A stretch of DNA of 64,000 bases, taken from NCBI RefSeq assembly GCF_025140835.1, contig NZ_CP081154.1:114737-178736 (forward strand). Reading direction: 5' to 3'. This document shows positions 39,122 to 48,159 of the stretch, in pieces. The stretch is from Aliiroseovarius sp. M344 (GTDB lineage: Bacteria > Pseudomonadota > Alphaproteobacteria > Rhodobacterales > Rhodobacteraceae). The stretch's first letter is position 1, and every line of letters begins with the position of its first letter. A model generated the notes under the pieces. The model was not told where the DNA came from and made no database searches. It saw only the letters and a program-made list of their open reading frames with translations. The translations under genes and the position numbers were made by a program.

Positions 39122-39419
39122 CCTTCTGGCCCTTCTGATTCTGACCGGGGCTGCCCATGCGGGTGAGCCCGGTTTGGACCCGACAGCGCTGACCCGTCTG
39201 GTGCATCAGGATTGCGGATCGTGCCATGGGTTGACGCTGATGGGCGGTTTGGGGCCAGACATCCGGCCTGAAACCATCGAACATTACGACGCCGAGGTTC
39301 TGCAATCCGTGATCCTCGACGGAATTCCCGACACGGCCATGCCGCCATGGCGCCCCCTCATCACCGAGGCCGAGGCCGCCTGGATTGCCGATTATCTTCT
39401 GAAAGGCGACACCGAATGA
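39114..39419 (+). CDS. nirC: NirC, small periplasmic c-type cytochrome
   Basis: The 101-residue product has a signal peptide (ending AHAGE), a haem c motif CGSCH at residues 34-38, and a Met-containing later segment (PDTAMPPWRP). NirC-type cytochromes pass electrons to NirS or to haem d1 maturation steps. The start ATG lies inside the end of nirE and the stop overlaps nirF (ATGA), so it is translationally coupled on both sides. Confidence 0.9.
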   Translation: MRSLLALLILTGAAHAGEPGLDPTALTRLVHQDCGSCHGLTLMGGLGPDIRPETIEHYDAEVLQSVILDGIPDTAMPPWRPLITEAEAAWIADYLLKGDTE

Positions 39420-40579
39420 AAACGCTGATTTCCGCCCTGACGCTGGCTGCCACGCTGGGCACGGCCGCGCTTGCCGACACCATCGCCACAACGATTGCCA
39501 CGGGTGACCTTGGTCTTGTGATCGAACGCGCCAAAGGCTCTGTGCTGCTGGTCGATCAGTCCGACCGCGCCTCGCTCACCCGCATCGAAGGGCTGGGCGA
39601 TCTCAGTCATGCCTCGATGGTGTATTCCCCCGACGAACGCTTTGCCTACGTGTTTGGCCGCGACGGTGGGCTGACCAAGGTCGACATCGTCGAACGCAAG
39701 ATAGCCAACCGCGTCGTCCAAGCTGGCAACTCGATCGGCGGCGCGATATCTGACGATGGCAAACTGGTGGCCGTATCGAACTATGAACCCGGCGGCGTGC
39801 GCGTCTTTGACGCCGACACGCTGGAGCTGGTGGCCGATATCCCGACAGGCTCGAAAACCATCGGGCTGGTCGACGCCCCCGGTCGTCGCTTTGTCTTCAC
39901 CATGTGGGACACGGGCGAGACGTGGATTGCCGACATGTCCGGCGAAGGTGATCCCGCGATCACCAAAATCCCCGACATGGGCAAGAACCCCTATGACGCG
40001 CTGGTCACTGGCAATGGCCGCACCTATATCACCGGGCTGTTTGGCGAAGACGGCCTGACCGCGCTGGACCTGTGGGAAGATGATCCCAAACCGATCCGCG
40101 TGCTGCCAAACTATGGCCGCGGGCAAGAAGATATGCCGGTCTACAAAATGCCCCACCTAGAAGGCTGGGCGCTGACCGGGTCTGAATTTGTGCTGCCTGC
40201 CGTGGGCCATCACGAGGTTCTGTGGATCGACGCAAACACGCTGGAAGAAACCGGTCGCACCAAGACCTATTCCCAGCCGGTGTTTGCCATGGCGCGCCCC
40301 GATGGCCGTCAGGTCTGGGTCAACTTTGCCCACCCGATGAACGACACCATTCAGGTGATCGACACGGTGACCAAGCAGATCATCCACGAATTCAAGCCCG
40401 GCCCCGCCGTGCTGCACATGGAGTTCACCCCGCGCGGCCATGAAATCTGGATCAGCGTTCGGGATGAAAACAAGGTCAAGATCTATGACACGCACACGTT
40501 CGAGTTTCTGCGCGAAATTGAGGCCGACAGCCCGTCTGGCATCTTCTTCACCGCACGTGCGCACCGGACGGGTTTGTAA
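39416..40579 (+). CDS. nirF: NirF, haem d1 maturation protein
   Basis: NirF is a propeller protein related to the d1 domain of NirS and needed for a late step in haem d1 synthesis. The 387-residue product has a signal peptide (ending AALADT) and lacks the N-terminal cytochrome c domain of NirS and NirN. Propeller repeats are visible, with conserved pieces such as SHASMVYSPDERFAYVFGRD and SNYEPGGVRVFD. Its ATG overlaps the nirC stop, which fixes the start; the longer upstream reading has no signal peptide. Confidence 0.95.
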   Translation: MKTLISALTLAATLGTAALADTIATTIATGDLGLVIERAKGSVLLVDQSDRASLTRIEGLGDLSHASMVYSPDERFAYVFGRDGGLTKVDIVERKIANRVVQAGNSIGGAISDDGKLVAVSNYEPGGVRVFDADTLELVADIPTGSKTIGLVDAPGRRFVFTMWDTGETWIADMSGEGDPAITKIPDMGKNPYDALVTGNGRTYITGLFGEDGLTALDLWEDDPKPIRVLPNYGRGQEDMPVYKMPHLEGWALTGSEFVLPAVGHHEVLWIDANTLEETGRTKTYSQPVFAMARPDGRQVWVNFAHPMNDTIQVIDTVTKQIIHEFKPGPAVLHMEFTPRGHEIWISVRDENKVKIYDTHTFEFLREIEADSPSGIFFTARAHRTGL

Positions 40580-40582
40580 GCG

Positions 40583-41581
40583 ATGAAAGACGTCACTGAT
40601 CCCATTGACCGCCACCTGCTGGACGATTGGCAGCGCAATTTCCCCGTGGTCCGTCGCCCCTTTGCCGAATTGGCAAGCGCGGCGGGCACCACGGAAGAGG
40701 ACGTGCTGAACCGTCTGGCTGACCTGCGCGACAGTGGCACCATCACGCGGGTCGGCGCGACCTGTGCGCCCAATACGCTGTCGGCGTCAACGCTGGCTGC
40801 GGTGGCCGCGCCCGAGGGTCGCATCGAAGAGGTTGCGGCGATCATCAATGAAGACGCAGGCGTCAACCATTCGTATGAACGCGAGGATCACTGGAACCTC
40901 TGGTTTGTCGCCACCGGGCCGGACCGCGACGCGGTGAATGCCTCGCTTGCACGGATTTCGGATCGCACCGGGTTGCGGGTGTTGGACCTGCGTCTGAGGC
41001 AACCCTTCAACATCGATCTTGGGTTCAAGATGGGCTCCGGCGACACCCCCGTAATGCACTCCGCCCCGCGCGCCGTGGATATGTCTGCGATCCGCGAAGG
41101 CGACAAAGCCCTGATGAACATCCTGACCAAAGGTATGCCCTTGGTCCCTGCCCCCTATGCCGTGATCGCTGATCAACTTGGCCGGACTGAAGCCGACGTG
41201 CTGGCCCGCGTTGCCGCCTTGACCGAGGCGGGTCTTCTGTCGCGCCTTGGCGTGATCGTGCGTCACCGCAAGCTGGGCTGGAAATCAAACGCGATGGTCG
41301 TCTGGAATGTGCCAGAGGGTCGTATCATTGACGCAGGCACGCAACTGGCCGCCCTGCCCGGAATAACGCTGTGCTATGAACGCCGCCCGGTCGCTGGTGT
41401 CTGGCCCTACCGCTTGTATTGCATGATCCACGCCCAATCGCGCGCAGATGCGTTGGCGGTTCTGGACAAGGCAAAGGCGCTGCCAGCGTTGACTGATGTG
41501 GACCACAAGGTGCTGTTTTCCACCCGCTGCTTCCGCCAGACCGGCGCGATGATCGCCAAAGAAAAGGAGGCCGCAGAATGA
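40583..41581 (+). CDS. nirDL: NirDL, fused sirohaem decarboxylase subunits
   Basis: The 332-residue protein contains two AsnC/Lrp-like units, each a winged helix plus a ligand-binding sandwich: residues about 1-155 (NirD-like) and 170-325 (NirL-like). A second start-like junction lies near GDKALMNILTKGMPLVPAPY. With NirG and NirH it removes the two acetate carboxylates of sirohaem, giving didecarboxysirohaem. Despite the Lrp-type fold it is an enzyme, not a regulator. The nirDL fusion is known in Paracoccus and relatives. It overlaps nirG by 4 bp. Confidence 0.94.
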   Translation: MKDVTDPIDRHLLDDWQRNFPVVRRPFAELASAAGTTEEDVLNRLADLRDSGTITRVGATCAPNTLSASTLAAVAAPEGRIEEVAAIINEDAGVNHSYEREDHWNLWFVATGPDRDAVNASLARISDRTGLRVLDLRLRQPFNIDLGFKMGSGDTPVMHSAPRAVDMSAIREGDKALMNILTKGMPLVPAPYAVIADQLGRTEADVLARVAALTEAGLLSRLGVIVRHRKLGWKSNAMVVWNVPEGRIIDAGTQLAALPGITLCYERRPVAGVWPYRLYCMIHAQSRADALAVLDKAKALPALTDVDHKVLFSTRCFRQTGAMIAKEKEAAE

Positions 41582-42030
41582 CCGCCCTTGACGATATCGA
41601 CCGCGCTTTGGTGAACGCATTGCAGGACGACCTGCCGCTGGACCACCGCCCCTTTGCGCCTTTGGCCGAGAAACTTGGGCTGACGGAAGAGGCATTGCTG
41701 GACCGGGTAAAAGCCCTGCGCGCCTCCGGCGTCCTAACCCGCTTTGGTCCGTTTTTCGACGCCGCGGCCATGGGTGGGGCCTTCTGCCTGTGCGCGATGG
41801 AAGTGCCAGCCGACCGGTTTGACGAGGTCAACGACCAAGTGAACGCCCACGAGGAAGTCGCCCATAACTACGAACGCACCCACAAGCTGAACATGTGGTT
41901 CGTGCTGGCTTGCGAAACCCCTGAGGGCATCGCAGACGTCGCAGCCCGGATCGAGGGCAAAACCGGCCTGAAGGTCAATCTGTTCCCAAAACTTCAGGAA
42001 TTCTATATCGGCTTCAGGGTGGCGGCATGA
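41578..42030 (+). CDS. nirG: NirG, sirohaem decarboxylase subunit
   Basis: The 150-residue AsnC-type protein opens with DDIDRALVNALQDDLPLDHRPF, the same pattern as the first half of NirDL and as NirH. It carries the EVAHNYERTHKLNMWFV segment that holds the active-site His/Tyr region in this family. It acts with NirD, NirL and NirH. It overlaps its neighbours by 4 bp at both ends. Confidence 0.93.
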   Translation: MTALDDIDRALVNALQDDLPLDHRPFAPLAEKLGLTEEALLDRVKALRASGVLTRFGPFFDAAAMGGAFCLCAMEVPADRFDEVNDQVNAHEEVAHNYERTHKLNMWFVLACETPEGIADVAARIEGKTGLKVNLFPKLQEFYIGFRVAA

Positions 42031-42515
42031 GCATCGACGCAACAGACCGCGCCATCATCGAAGCGCTGCAATCCGGCCTGCCGCTGGTCCCTGCCCCCTA
42101 TGCCGAGGTGGCCGAAAAGCTGGGACTGGAGGAAGCTGATCTGACTGCGCGCCTTGCAGCGATGAAGGAAAGTGGCGTCATCCGCCGGATCGCCGCCGCG
42201 CCCAACCACTACAAACTGGGCATGACCGCCAATGGCATGACGGTTTGGGATGTGGACGACGAAGTTCTGAACGAAGTCGGCCCGAAAATCGGCGCGCTGC
42301 CCTTCGTCACCCACAGCTATGAACGCCCGCGCGCCCTGCCCGACTGGCCTTATAATCTGTTTGCCATGGTCCACGGATCATCGCGCGACGAGGTTGAGGA
42401 AAAGCGCCAGCAGATCGTTGACCTTCTGGGCGATGCGCTGCGCTGCAGTGACACGCTCTATTCCACTCGCATTCTGAAAAAGACGGGGCTGCGGCTTCGT
42501 AAGAAAGGGGACTGA
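42027..42515 (+). CDS. nirH: NirH, sirohaem decarboxylase subunit
   Basis: The 162-residue AsnC-type protein is most like the NirL half of NirDL: both share PLVPAPYA and a [17 protein letters not shown] or CYERRPVAGVWPYRLY segment. It completes the NirD-L-G-H set. It starts inside the nirG stop (ATGA) and ends 1 bp before nirJ. Confidence 0.93.
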   Translation: MSIDATDRAIIEALQSGLPLVPAPYAEVAEKLGLEEADLTARLAAMKESGVIRRIAAAPNHYKLGMTANGMTVWDVDDEVLNEVGPKIGALPFVTHSYERPRALPDWPYNLFAMVHGSSRDEVEEKRQQIVDLLGDALRCSDTLYSTRILKKTGLRLRKKGD

Positions 42516-42516
42516 C

Positions 42517-43731
42517 ATGTTCCGCCTGACCGAATACATGCACCAGCTTGCCAAACCGACCCCCGTGCGTCAGCGCCGGGGTGACGGGATGGTAAAACCC
42601 GTGGTGATCTGGAACCTGACGCGTCGCTGCAACCTGAAATGCCGCCACTGTTACACCGTGTCGGCCGATGTGAATTTCCCCGGCGAACTGTCCGAGGCGC
42701 AGGCCATGGACACGTTGGAAGATCTGGGCCAATTCAAAGTCCCCGCGATTATCCTGTCAGGCGGTGAGCCGCTGGACAGCCCCTATCTGTTCCCGTTGGC
42801 AAAGCGCGCGCGCAAGCTGACCCGCGTGTTGGCCCTGTCGACCAACGGCACCAAAATCCACGGCGAGACCGCCGATCAGGTGGCCGAGATCGGGTTCAAC
42901 TATGTTGGCATCTCGATCGACGGGATTGGCGAAACCAACGACTGGTTCCGCGGCGTGGATGGCGCGTTTGACGATGCGGTGCGCGGTGTGCGCGAGTTGA
43001 AAAAGCGCGATGTGCGCGTTGGCCTGCGCTTTTGCCTGACCGAAGGCACGCAACACCATCTGCCCGACCTGCTGAAACTGTGCGATGACGAAGGGGTCGA
43101 CAAATTCTATCTGTCGCACCTTGTCTATGCCGGCCGCGGTGACAAAAACCGGGGCGAGGACGCGCATCACATCATGACCCGCAAGGGTATGGACCTGCTG
43201 ATCGATCGGGCATGGGAAAGTGCCTCGGGCGGGCGGCAGCTGGACATTGTGACTGGCAACAACGACGCCGATGCGGGCTATTTCCTGCAATGGGCGGCCG
43301 AGAAGTTTGACGCCGAGAAAGTCGCCAATCTGCGCGAGCATCTTGTGGCCTGGGGCGGCAACTCCTCCGGCATGGGCGTCGCCAATATCGACTTTCTGGG
43401 CAAGGTCCATCCCGACACATATTGGTCCGACTACACCATCGGCAACGTGAAAGAGACACCGTTCTCCGAGCTGTGGACCGGCGATGACCAGATGCTCGCC
43501 ACCCTGCGCACCCGCCCCCGTCCGCTGAAGGGCCGCTGCGGGGCCTGCGCGATCAAGGACGTCTGTGGCGGCAACACCCGCATCCGCGCGCTGCAGGTCA
43601 CGGGCGATCCGTGGGCCGAAGATCCGGCCTGCTATCTGACAAATGACGAAATTGGCGTGACCGATGCCGACCGGCTTGAAGTCACCCCCTTCCGAGGCAA
43701 AAGTAATGACCCGAAACACCAGTTTTTCTAA
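42517..43731 (+). CDS. nirJ: NirJ, radical SAM haem d1 biosynthesis protein
   Basis: NirJ is thought to exchange the two propionate side chains of the porphyrin for oxo groups. The 404-residue protein has the radical-SAM [4Fe-4S] motif CNLKCRHCY near residue 37, a downstream ILSGGEPL, and a C-terminal SPASM-type cysteine region ([12 protein letters not shown], then a further Cys in PACYL) for a second cluster. The ATG is 1 bp after the nirH stop. The 3' end overlaps nirN by 26 bp. Confidence 0.95.
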   Translation: MFRLTEYMHQLAKPTPVRQRRGDGMVKPVVIWNLTRRCNLKCRHCYTVSADVNFPGELSEAQAMDTLEDLGQFKVPAIILSGGEPLDSPYLFPLAKRARKLTRVLALSTNGTKIHGETADQVAEIGFNYVGISIDGIGETNDWFRGVDGAFDDAVRGVRELKKRDVRVGLRFCLTEGTQHHLPDLLKLCDDEGVDKFYLSHLVYAGRGDKNRGEDAHHIMTRKGMDLLIDRAWESASGGRQLDIVTGNNDADAGYFLQWAAEKFDAEKVANLREHLVAWGGNSSGMGVANIDFLGKVHPDTYWSDYTIGNVKETPFSELWTGDDQMLATLRTRPRPLKGRCGACAIKDVCGGNTRIRALQVTGDPWAEDPACYLTNDEIGVTDADRLEVTPFRGKSNDPKHQFF

Positions 43732-45268
43732 AGCCGTAGCACTTGCCGCAGCCCTGACCGCCCTGCCCTTCGTGGCAAGCGCCGATCCGGCGCAGGATTA
43801 TCAGGACTATTGCGCCGAGTGCCACGCTGAAAACCGGCTGGGCGCGCAAGGTCCTGCGCTGATCCCCGAAACACTGGCCCGGATGCGCGGCCCGAAGATT
43901 GCTGCTGTCATTCGTGACGGCCGCGTCACCACGCAAATGCCAGCCTATGGCGAGGAATTGTCGGAAGAGCGTATTGCCGAACTCGCTGACTACCTGAAAA
44001 CCCCGCTTGCCGTCATTCCCCCGTGGAACGAAGCTGAGATCATGGCCAGTCGTGTGATGGACGAAGACTACGCCCCGGTGGATGCGCCCGTCTGGTCCTC
44101 GGACCCGATGAACATCACGCTGGCGGTGGAAACCGGCGACCATCACGTCTCGGTTCTGGATGGCGACACGTTCGAGGTGCTGGACCGGTTTGCAACACCC
44201 TTCGCCGTGCATGGCGGGCCGAAATTCACGCCCGACGGCAAGTTTGTCTTCATCATGTCACGCGATGGCTGGGTGCAGAAATACGACATTTACGCTCTGA
44301 AACAGGTGGGTCGCGTGCGCGCCGGCTTGAACAGCCGCAACATCGCCATGTCGGGCGACGGAAAATGGTTGGCCGTCGCGAACTACCTGCCCAATACGTT
44401 GACCATCCTGTCCACCGACGACCTGTCTGTCGCCGAGGTGCACGAGGTTGTGGGTAAAGACGGCACACCCAGCCGGGTTTCGGCCGTGTATCAGGCCCCG
44501 CCGCGCGAAAGTTTCGTACTGGCGCTGAAAGATGTGCCCGAGATTTGGGAAGTGTCATACAGCAAGCACCCCGACTTGGGTTTGTTTGCAGCAGGCTTCA
44601 CCCATGACTGGCGTATCGAAGGGCCGACCAAACAGGACACGCCCTTTCCGATCCGCAAGATCACCACGCCCGACTATCTGGACGATTTCTTCTTTGACCA
44701 AAGCTATGAGCACATCATGGGCGCATCGCGCAAAGGCGAGGACGGGTTGGTCATCGACCTTGTGATCGGCATGAAAGTCGCCGATCTGGACCTGCCCGGC
44801 ATGCCGCATCTTGGGTCGGGCATCACCTGGCAACGGGGCGACACGACCGTCATGGCCACACCGCACCTGAAAGAAGGTGTTGTGTCGGTGATCGACATGA
44901 AAAGCTGGGAAACCGTGAAACGGGTTGAAACCGAAGGCCCCGGCTTTTTCATGCGAAGCCACAAGAACTCGCCCTATGTCTGGGCCGATGTGTTCTTTGG
45001 ACCGAACAAGGACAAAATGCACATCATCGACAAGGAAACGCTTGAGATTGTGCAGACCCTGCAACCTGTGCCCGGTGCCACCGTCGCCCACGTTGAATTT
45101 ACCAAGGATGGCAGCCATGCGCTGGTATCAGTTTGGGAAGACGAGGGCGAAGTTTTGGTCTATGACGCCAAAACGCTCGAAATTGTGAAACGATTGCCGA
45201 TGCGCAAACCATCCGGCAAGTATAACGTCTGGAACAAGATCACCTTCGAAGAAGGCACCAGCCACTGA
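43706..45268 (+). CDS. nirN: NirN, dihydro-haem d1 dehydrogenase
   Basis: NirN performs the final oxidation in haem d1 synthesis and is a NirS paralogue. The 520-residue precursor has a signal peptide ending in ASADP, one haem c motif CAECH at 36-40, and a d1-type propeller to the C-terminus. It is shorter than NirS and lacks the NirS N-terminal extension. The ATG at 43706, inside nirJ, gives the signal peptide directly. Confidence 0.92.
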   Translation: MTRNTSFSKAVALAAALTALPFVASADPAQDYQDYCAECHAENRLGAQGPALIPETLARMRGPKIAAVIRDGRVTTQMPAYGEELSEERIAELADYLKTPLAVIPPWNEAEIMASRVMDEDYAPVDAPVWSSDPMNITLAVETGDHHVSVLDGDTFEVLDRFATPFAVHGGPKFTPDGKFVFIMSRDGWVQKYDIYALKQVGRVRAGLNSRNIAMSGDGKWLAVANYLPNTLTILSTDDLSVAEVHEVVGKDGTPSRVSAVYQAPPRESFVLALKDVPEIWEVSYSKHPDLGLFAAGFTHDWRIEGPTKQDTPFPIRKITTPDYLDDFFFDQSYEHIMGASRKGEDGLVIDLVIGMKVADLDLPGMPHLGSGITWQRGDTTVMATPHLKEGVVSVIDMKSWETVKRVETEGPGFFMRSHKNSPYVWADVFFGPNKDKMHIIDKETLEIVQTLQPVPGATVAHVEFTKDGSHALVSVWEDEGEVLVYDAKTLEIVKRLPMRKPSGKYNVWNKITFEEGTSH

Positions 45269-45299
45269 TCACGCGCCAGCTTTGAAAAGGAGCCAGCCA

Positions 45300-46019
45300 A
45301 TGGACAATATCGACGCCCTGATCGTCTCGCACGGGCAACCGTCGTCACCCGACCCGGCCGAAGCCGCGCTGGCGCAATACGTAGCGCGGGTGCAGGCGCA
45401 TCTGCCCGGATTGCGGCTGGGGCATGCCACGCTGGCCAAGCGCGGCAGCCTGAGCGCGCAGCTTGAAAAAATGGTGCCCGGCGCGCCGGTCTATCCGCTG
45501 TTCATGTCCGATGGATGGTTCGTGCGCACCTGTCTGGCAGGTCGCGTGGGCGACGCCCCGTTCGAGGTGATGGCGCCCTTTGGCATGGACCCCGCCCTGC
45601 CTGATCTGGCTGCCGCCGCGCTGAAAGACCAAGGTGTCAGCCCCAAAGACGCGCTGTTGCTGGTTGCACATGGGTCCGGCAGTGGCCGCCCGGCGCCCGA
45701 ACGCGCCACCTATGATTTTGCCACCGCATTGGCCACAGCCCTTGGCGGCACCAAGGTCGAGGTCGGCTTCTTAGAACAATCCCCGACCATCCCCGAAGTT
45801 GCCAAAGACCTGCCAGCCAGCGTGCTGTGCTTGCCGTTCTTCGCAATGGAGGGCGACCATGTGCGCGAAGACGTGCATAAGGAATTGGGCGATTGCGCTT
45901 TCAAGGGCCGGGTTCTGCCAGTGATCAGCCAATTGGCGGGCGTTGATGCCATGGTGGCCCGCGCCATCAAAGCAAAACTGGACGAGGGTCACGCCGCACA
46001 ACAGGCAGCGTCAGCCTAA
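45300..46019 (+). CDS. CbiX-type sirohydrochlorin chelatase in the nir operon
   Basis: The 239-residue protein has two chelatase half-domains, each with a catalytic His: LIVSHGQPSS at the N-terminus and LLVAHGSGSG in the middle. CbiX/SirB enzymes insert Co or Fe into sirohydrochlorin. As last gene of the nirE-J-N run it most likely makes sirohaem for the haem d1 pathway, since NirE supplies only precorrin-2 and NirDLGH need sirohaem. A cobalamin role cannot be excluded. The frame opens 18 bp earlier, but the Shine-Dalgarno AAAGGAG lies in that stretch, so ATG 45300 is the start. Confidence 0.85.
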   Translation: MDNIDALIVSHGQPSSPDPAEAALAQYVARVQAHLPGLRLGHATLAKRGSLSAQLEKMVPGAPVYPLFMSDGWFVRTCLAGRVGDAPFEVMAPFGMDPALPDLAAAALKDQGVSPKDALLLVAHGSGSGRPAPERATYDFATALATALGGTKVEVGFLEQSPTIPEVAKDLPASVLCLPFFAMEGDHVREDVHKELGDCAFKGRVLPVISQLAGVDAMVARAIKAKLDEGHAAQQAASA

Positions 46020-46023
46020 ACCG

Positions 46024-46527
46024 CTAGCCACGCACCCAGGTCAAAATGGCGTCGGGGTCGGCGGGCAGGGTCTCGGCCATGTCGCCGACAAACGCGGCAA
46101 AGCCTTTGCGGCTGGCCTCGCCCCCGCCTAGCCCGACCAGAACGGGAATGCCGCGCTCAAGAGCAGCAGCGATAGCGGCACGAAACCCGCGCCCCTCGGC
46201 CTCTTCCGGGCCAAACTTGTTCAGGATGAAGGCATCGGCCTCCAGGCTGCTGGCCTGATCGACAGCGGCCACCGCTTCGGCAATGGCTTCCGGGTTCAGA
46301 CGACATCCCTGTGCGCCCTTGCCCAATGATTGGGTGATCCGAATGGTGCGGTTGTCCGACAATACGCGCACATCCATCTCGCAATGATGCGATCCTTTGG
46401 GCGCGTCTTGCAGGACTTTCACGATGCCGTTCAGCAAAAACCCTTCGGCTTCCAGCGTCGCGGCGGCCTCGGCAATCAGACGGTCGGTTTCACCCGGACC
46501 GGGGGCCGAGATTGAAGCGATCCTCAT
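46024..46527 (-). CDS. DUF2478-family protein
   Basis: The 167-residue protein is of the DUF2478 type, a family described beside molybdenum-transport or tetrapyrrole genes and presumed to bind nucleotides. Visible features are a short N-terminal strand and Gly/Pro loop (SAPGPGETD) in place of a clear Walker A, the CEMDVRVL strand, and VLVGLGGGEASRKGF. Its function is not known. It lies 24 bp downstream of hemA on the same strand and converges on the nir operon with a 4-bp gap. The start may be ATG 46527 or GTG 46530; AAGGA precedes both. Confidence 0.75.
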   Translation of the reverse strand: MRIASISAPGPGETDRLIAEAAATLEAEGFLLNGIVKVLQDAPKGSHHCEMDVRVLSDNRTIRITQSLGKGAQGCRLNPEAIAEAVAAVDQASSLEADAFILNKFGPEEAEGRGFRAAIAAALERGIPVLVGLGGGEASRKGFAAFVGDMAETLPADPDAILTWVRG

Positions 46528-46551
46528 CACATTAGTCCTTAGAATGGGGGT

Positions 46552-47775
46552 TTACTGCGCCGCCATCGGCACCCGCGCGACTTCGCACTGGTGCCAAAGC
46601 TCTTCCAACGCGCCCAGCAGATGTTCGATATCCGCATCCGAATGCACCGGCGATGGGGTGATGCGCAAACGCTCGGTCCCCTTGGGCACGGTCGGGTAAT
46701 TGATCGGCTGGATATAGACACCATAATCACGCATCAGCGTGTCCGAGATGAACTTGCACTTCACCGGGTCACCCACCATCACCGGAATGATGTGACTGGG
46801 GTTGTCGATATGCGGAATGCCCATCGCATCCAGCCCCTCACGCACACGCGCGACGCGCTCTTTCTGGCTGTTGCGCTCTTCGTTCGAGCGTTTCAGATGC
46901 TGGACCGAGGCCCGCGCCCCTGCGGCCACGGCGGGCGGCAAGGCGGTGGTGAAGATGAACCCGCTGGCAAAACTGCGTACGAAATCGCACAGCTCGGCCG
47001 AGGCCGCGATATAGCCGCCCATCACGCCAAAGGCTTTGCCCAACGTGCCTTCGATCACCGTCAGGCGATCCATCAGCCCTTCGCGTTCGGCAACACCTGC
47101 GCCGCGCGGGCCATAAAGGCCAACCGCGTGCACTTCGTCCAGATAGGTCATCGCGTTGTATTTGTCGGCCAGATCACAGATTTCATTGATCGGCGCGATG
47201 TCACCATCCATCGAATAGACACTTTCAAAAGCGATCAGCTTGGGGGCGTCGGGATCGGCAGCCGCCAGCTTGGCCTCAAGATCCTCCAGATCATTGTGCT
47301 TCCAGATCACCCGCGCAGCTTTCGAATGACGAATGCCTTCAATCATCGAGGCGTGGTTCAGCGCGTCGGAAAACACGATGCAGCCGGGAATTTGTGACGC
47401 CAGCGTCCCAAGGGCGGCCCAGTTCGACACGTAGCCCGAGGTGAACAGAAGCGCGGCTTCTTTGCCGTGCAGATCCGCCAGCTCGGCCTCAAGCAACACA
47501 TGGTCATGGGTGGTGCCGGAGATATTGCGCGTGCCGCCTGCCCCTGCGCCCACCGTATCAATCGCATTGTGCATGGCAGCGAGCACATCGGGGTGTTGCC
47601 CCATGCCCAGATAGTCGTTCGAGCACCAGATCGTCACGTCACCCGTGCCATCCGCACCCGTATGGCGGGCCTTCGGGAACGCGCCGCGTTTGCGTTGCAG
47701 GTCGGCAAAAACACGGTAATTGCCATCATCACGCAGCGCATCAAGGCGGCTTGTGAAATAGTCTTGATAATTCAT
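46552..47775 (-). CDS. hemA: HemA, 5-aminolevulinate synthase
   Basis: This PLP enzyme joins glycine and succinyl-CoA to 5-aminolevulinate, the first tetrapyrrole precursor in alphaproteobacteria. The 407-residue sequence shows SNDYLGMG, the [12 protein letters not shown]ly/His region, [15 protein letters not shown], and the PLP lysine in [14 protein letters not shown] chose ATG 47775 (GGAGGGACG just before it), giving the usual size; the frame is open 129 bp upstream. An FNR-type box sits 68 bp upstream, so haem supply is probably raised with denitrification. Confidence 0.96.
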   Translation of the reverse strand: MNYQDYFTSRLDALRDDGNYRVFADLQRKRGAFPKARHTGADGTGDVTIWCSNDYLGMGQHPDVLAAMHNAIDTVGAGAGGTRNISGTTHDHVLLEAELADLHGKEAALLFTSGYVSNWAALGTLASQIPGCIVFSDALNHASMIEGIRHSKAARVIWKHNDLEDLEAKLAAADPDAPKLIAFESVYSMDGDIAPINEICDLADKYNAMTYLDEVHAVGLYGPRGAGVAEREGLMDRLTVIEGTLGKAFGVMGGYIAASAELCDFVRSFASGFIFTTALPPAVAAGARASVQHLKRSNEERNSQKERVARVREGLDAMGIPHIDNPSHIIPVMVGDPVKCKFISDTLMRDYGVYIQPINYPTVPKGTERLRITPSPVHSDADIEHLLGALEELWHQCEVARVPMAAQ

Positions 47776-47836
47776 GGGACGTCCCTCCGGTGCCTTATCG
47801 GTTGTGGTATTGAACCGGATCGGAAGCGGGGCTGAC

Positions 47837-47850
47837 ATGATGTTTGTCAA
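47837..47850 (-). promoter_or_regulatory. FNR/NnrR-type box of hemA
   Basis: On the minus strand the bases read TTGAC-AAAC-ATCAT, 8 of 10 consensus half-site bases. The centre is 68 bp before the hemA start. FNR control of hemA is known in Rhodobacter. Confidence 0.78.
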
Positions 47851-47914
47851 GTGGACGGTAAAAACCGTGGCGCGTGTTGCCGCCATAAATACCAAATGAC
47901 ACAAGAAGGTAAGA

Positions 47915-48135
47915 CCAACCGCCCGCCCCCGGTTGGGGACACCCGGCCTCGGAACGCATCAGATGCGTCTGGGCGGTTGGCCTATGGGTTCGAAAACCCG
48001 AACGTGATCGGTTTCGCCGCCGGCCTCACCCAAGAACAGAGGCGACATTGATCACAGAGGCCGTATTCGCAGAACAGGGACGAGGATGTGGGAACAACCT
48101 CGGTGGGTGGGCCTTCCTCCATAAGTGGCACATCC
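47915..48135. other. Highly structured gene-free stretch between hemA and nnrS
   Basis: No convincing gene is seen between 47851 and 48159. CCAACCGCCC (47915-47924) pairs perfectly with GGGCGGTTGG (47971-47980). Inside lie CCCC/GGGG (47927-47930 with 47935-47938) and ACGCAT-CAG-ATGCGT (47954-47968). GGGTT-CGAA-AACCC follows at 47986-47999, and GGATGTG (48084-48090) pairs with CACATCC (48129-48135). Four to five hairpins in 220 bp suggest a folded RNA or a series of weak terminators behind nnrS. A 51-residue reading frame from 47896 on the plus strand shows no known domain. Strand and function are open. Confidence 0.45.
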
Positions 48136-48159
48136 CTGCCCGGTCGCACTTAACCAACG

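Noticed and set aside
47986..47999. GGGTTCGAAAACCC resembling a tRNA T-arm.
   Set aside because: No acceptor, D-arm or anticodon arm can be built around it; a 5-bp T-stem does not pair properly.
47896..48051. Possible 51-residue plus-strand peptide between hemA and nnrS.
   Set aside because: No recognisable domain, no clear ribosome-binding site, and it runs across perfect RNA stems; structure seems the better explanation.
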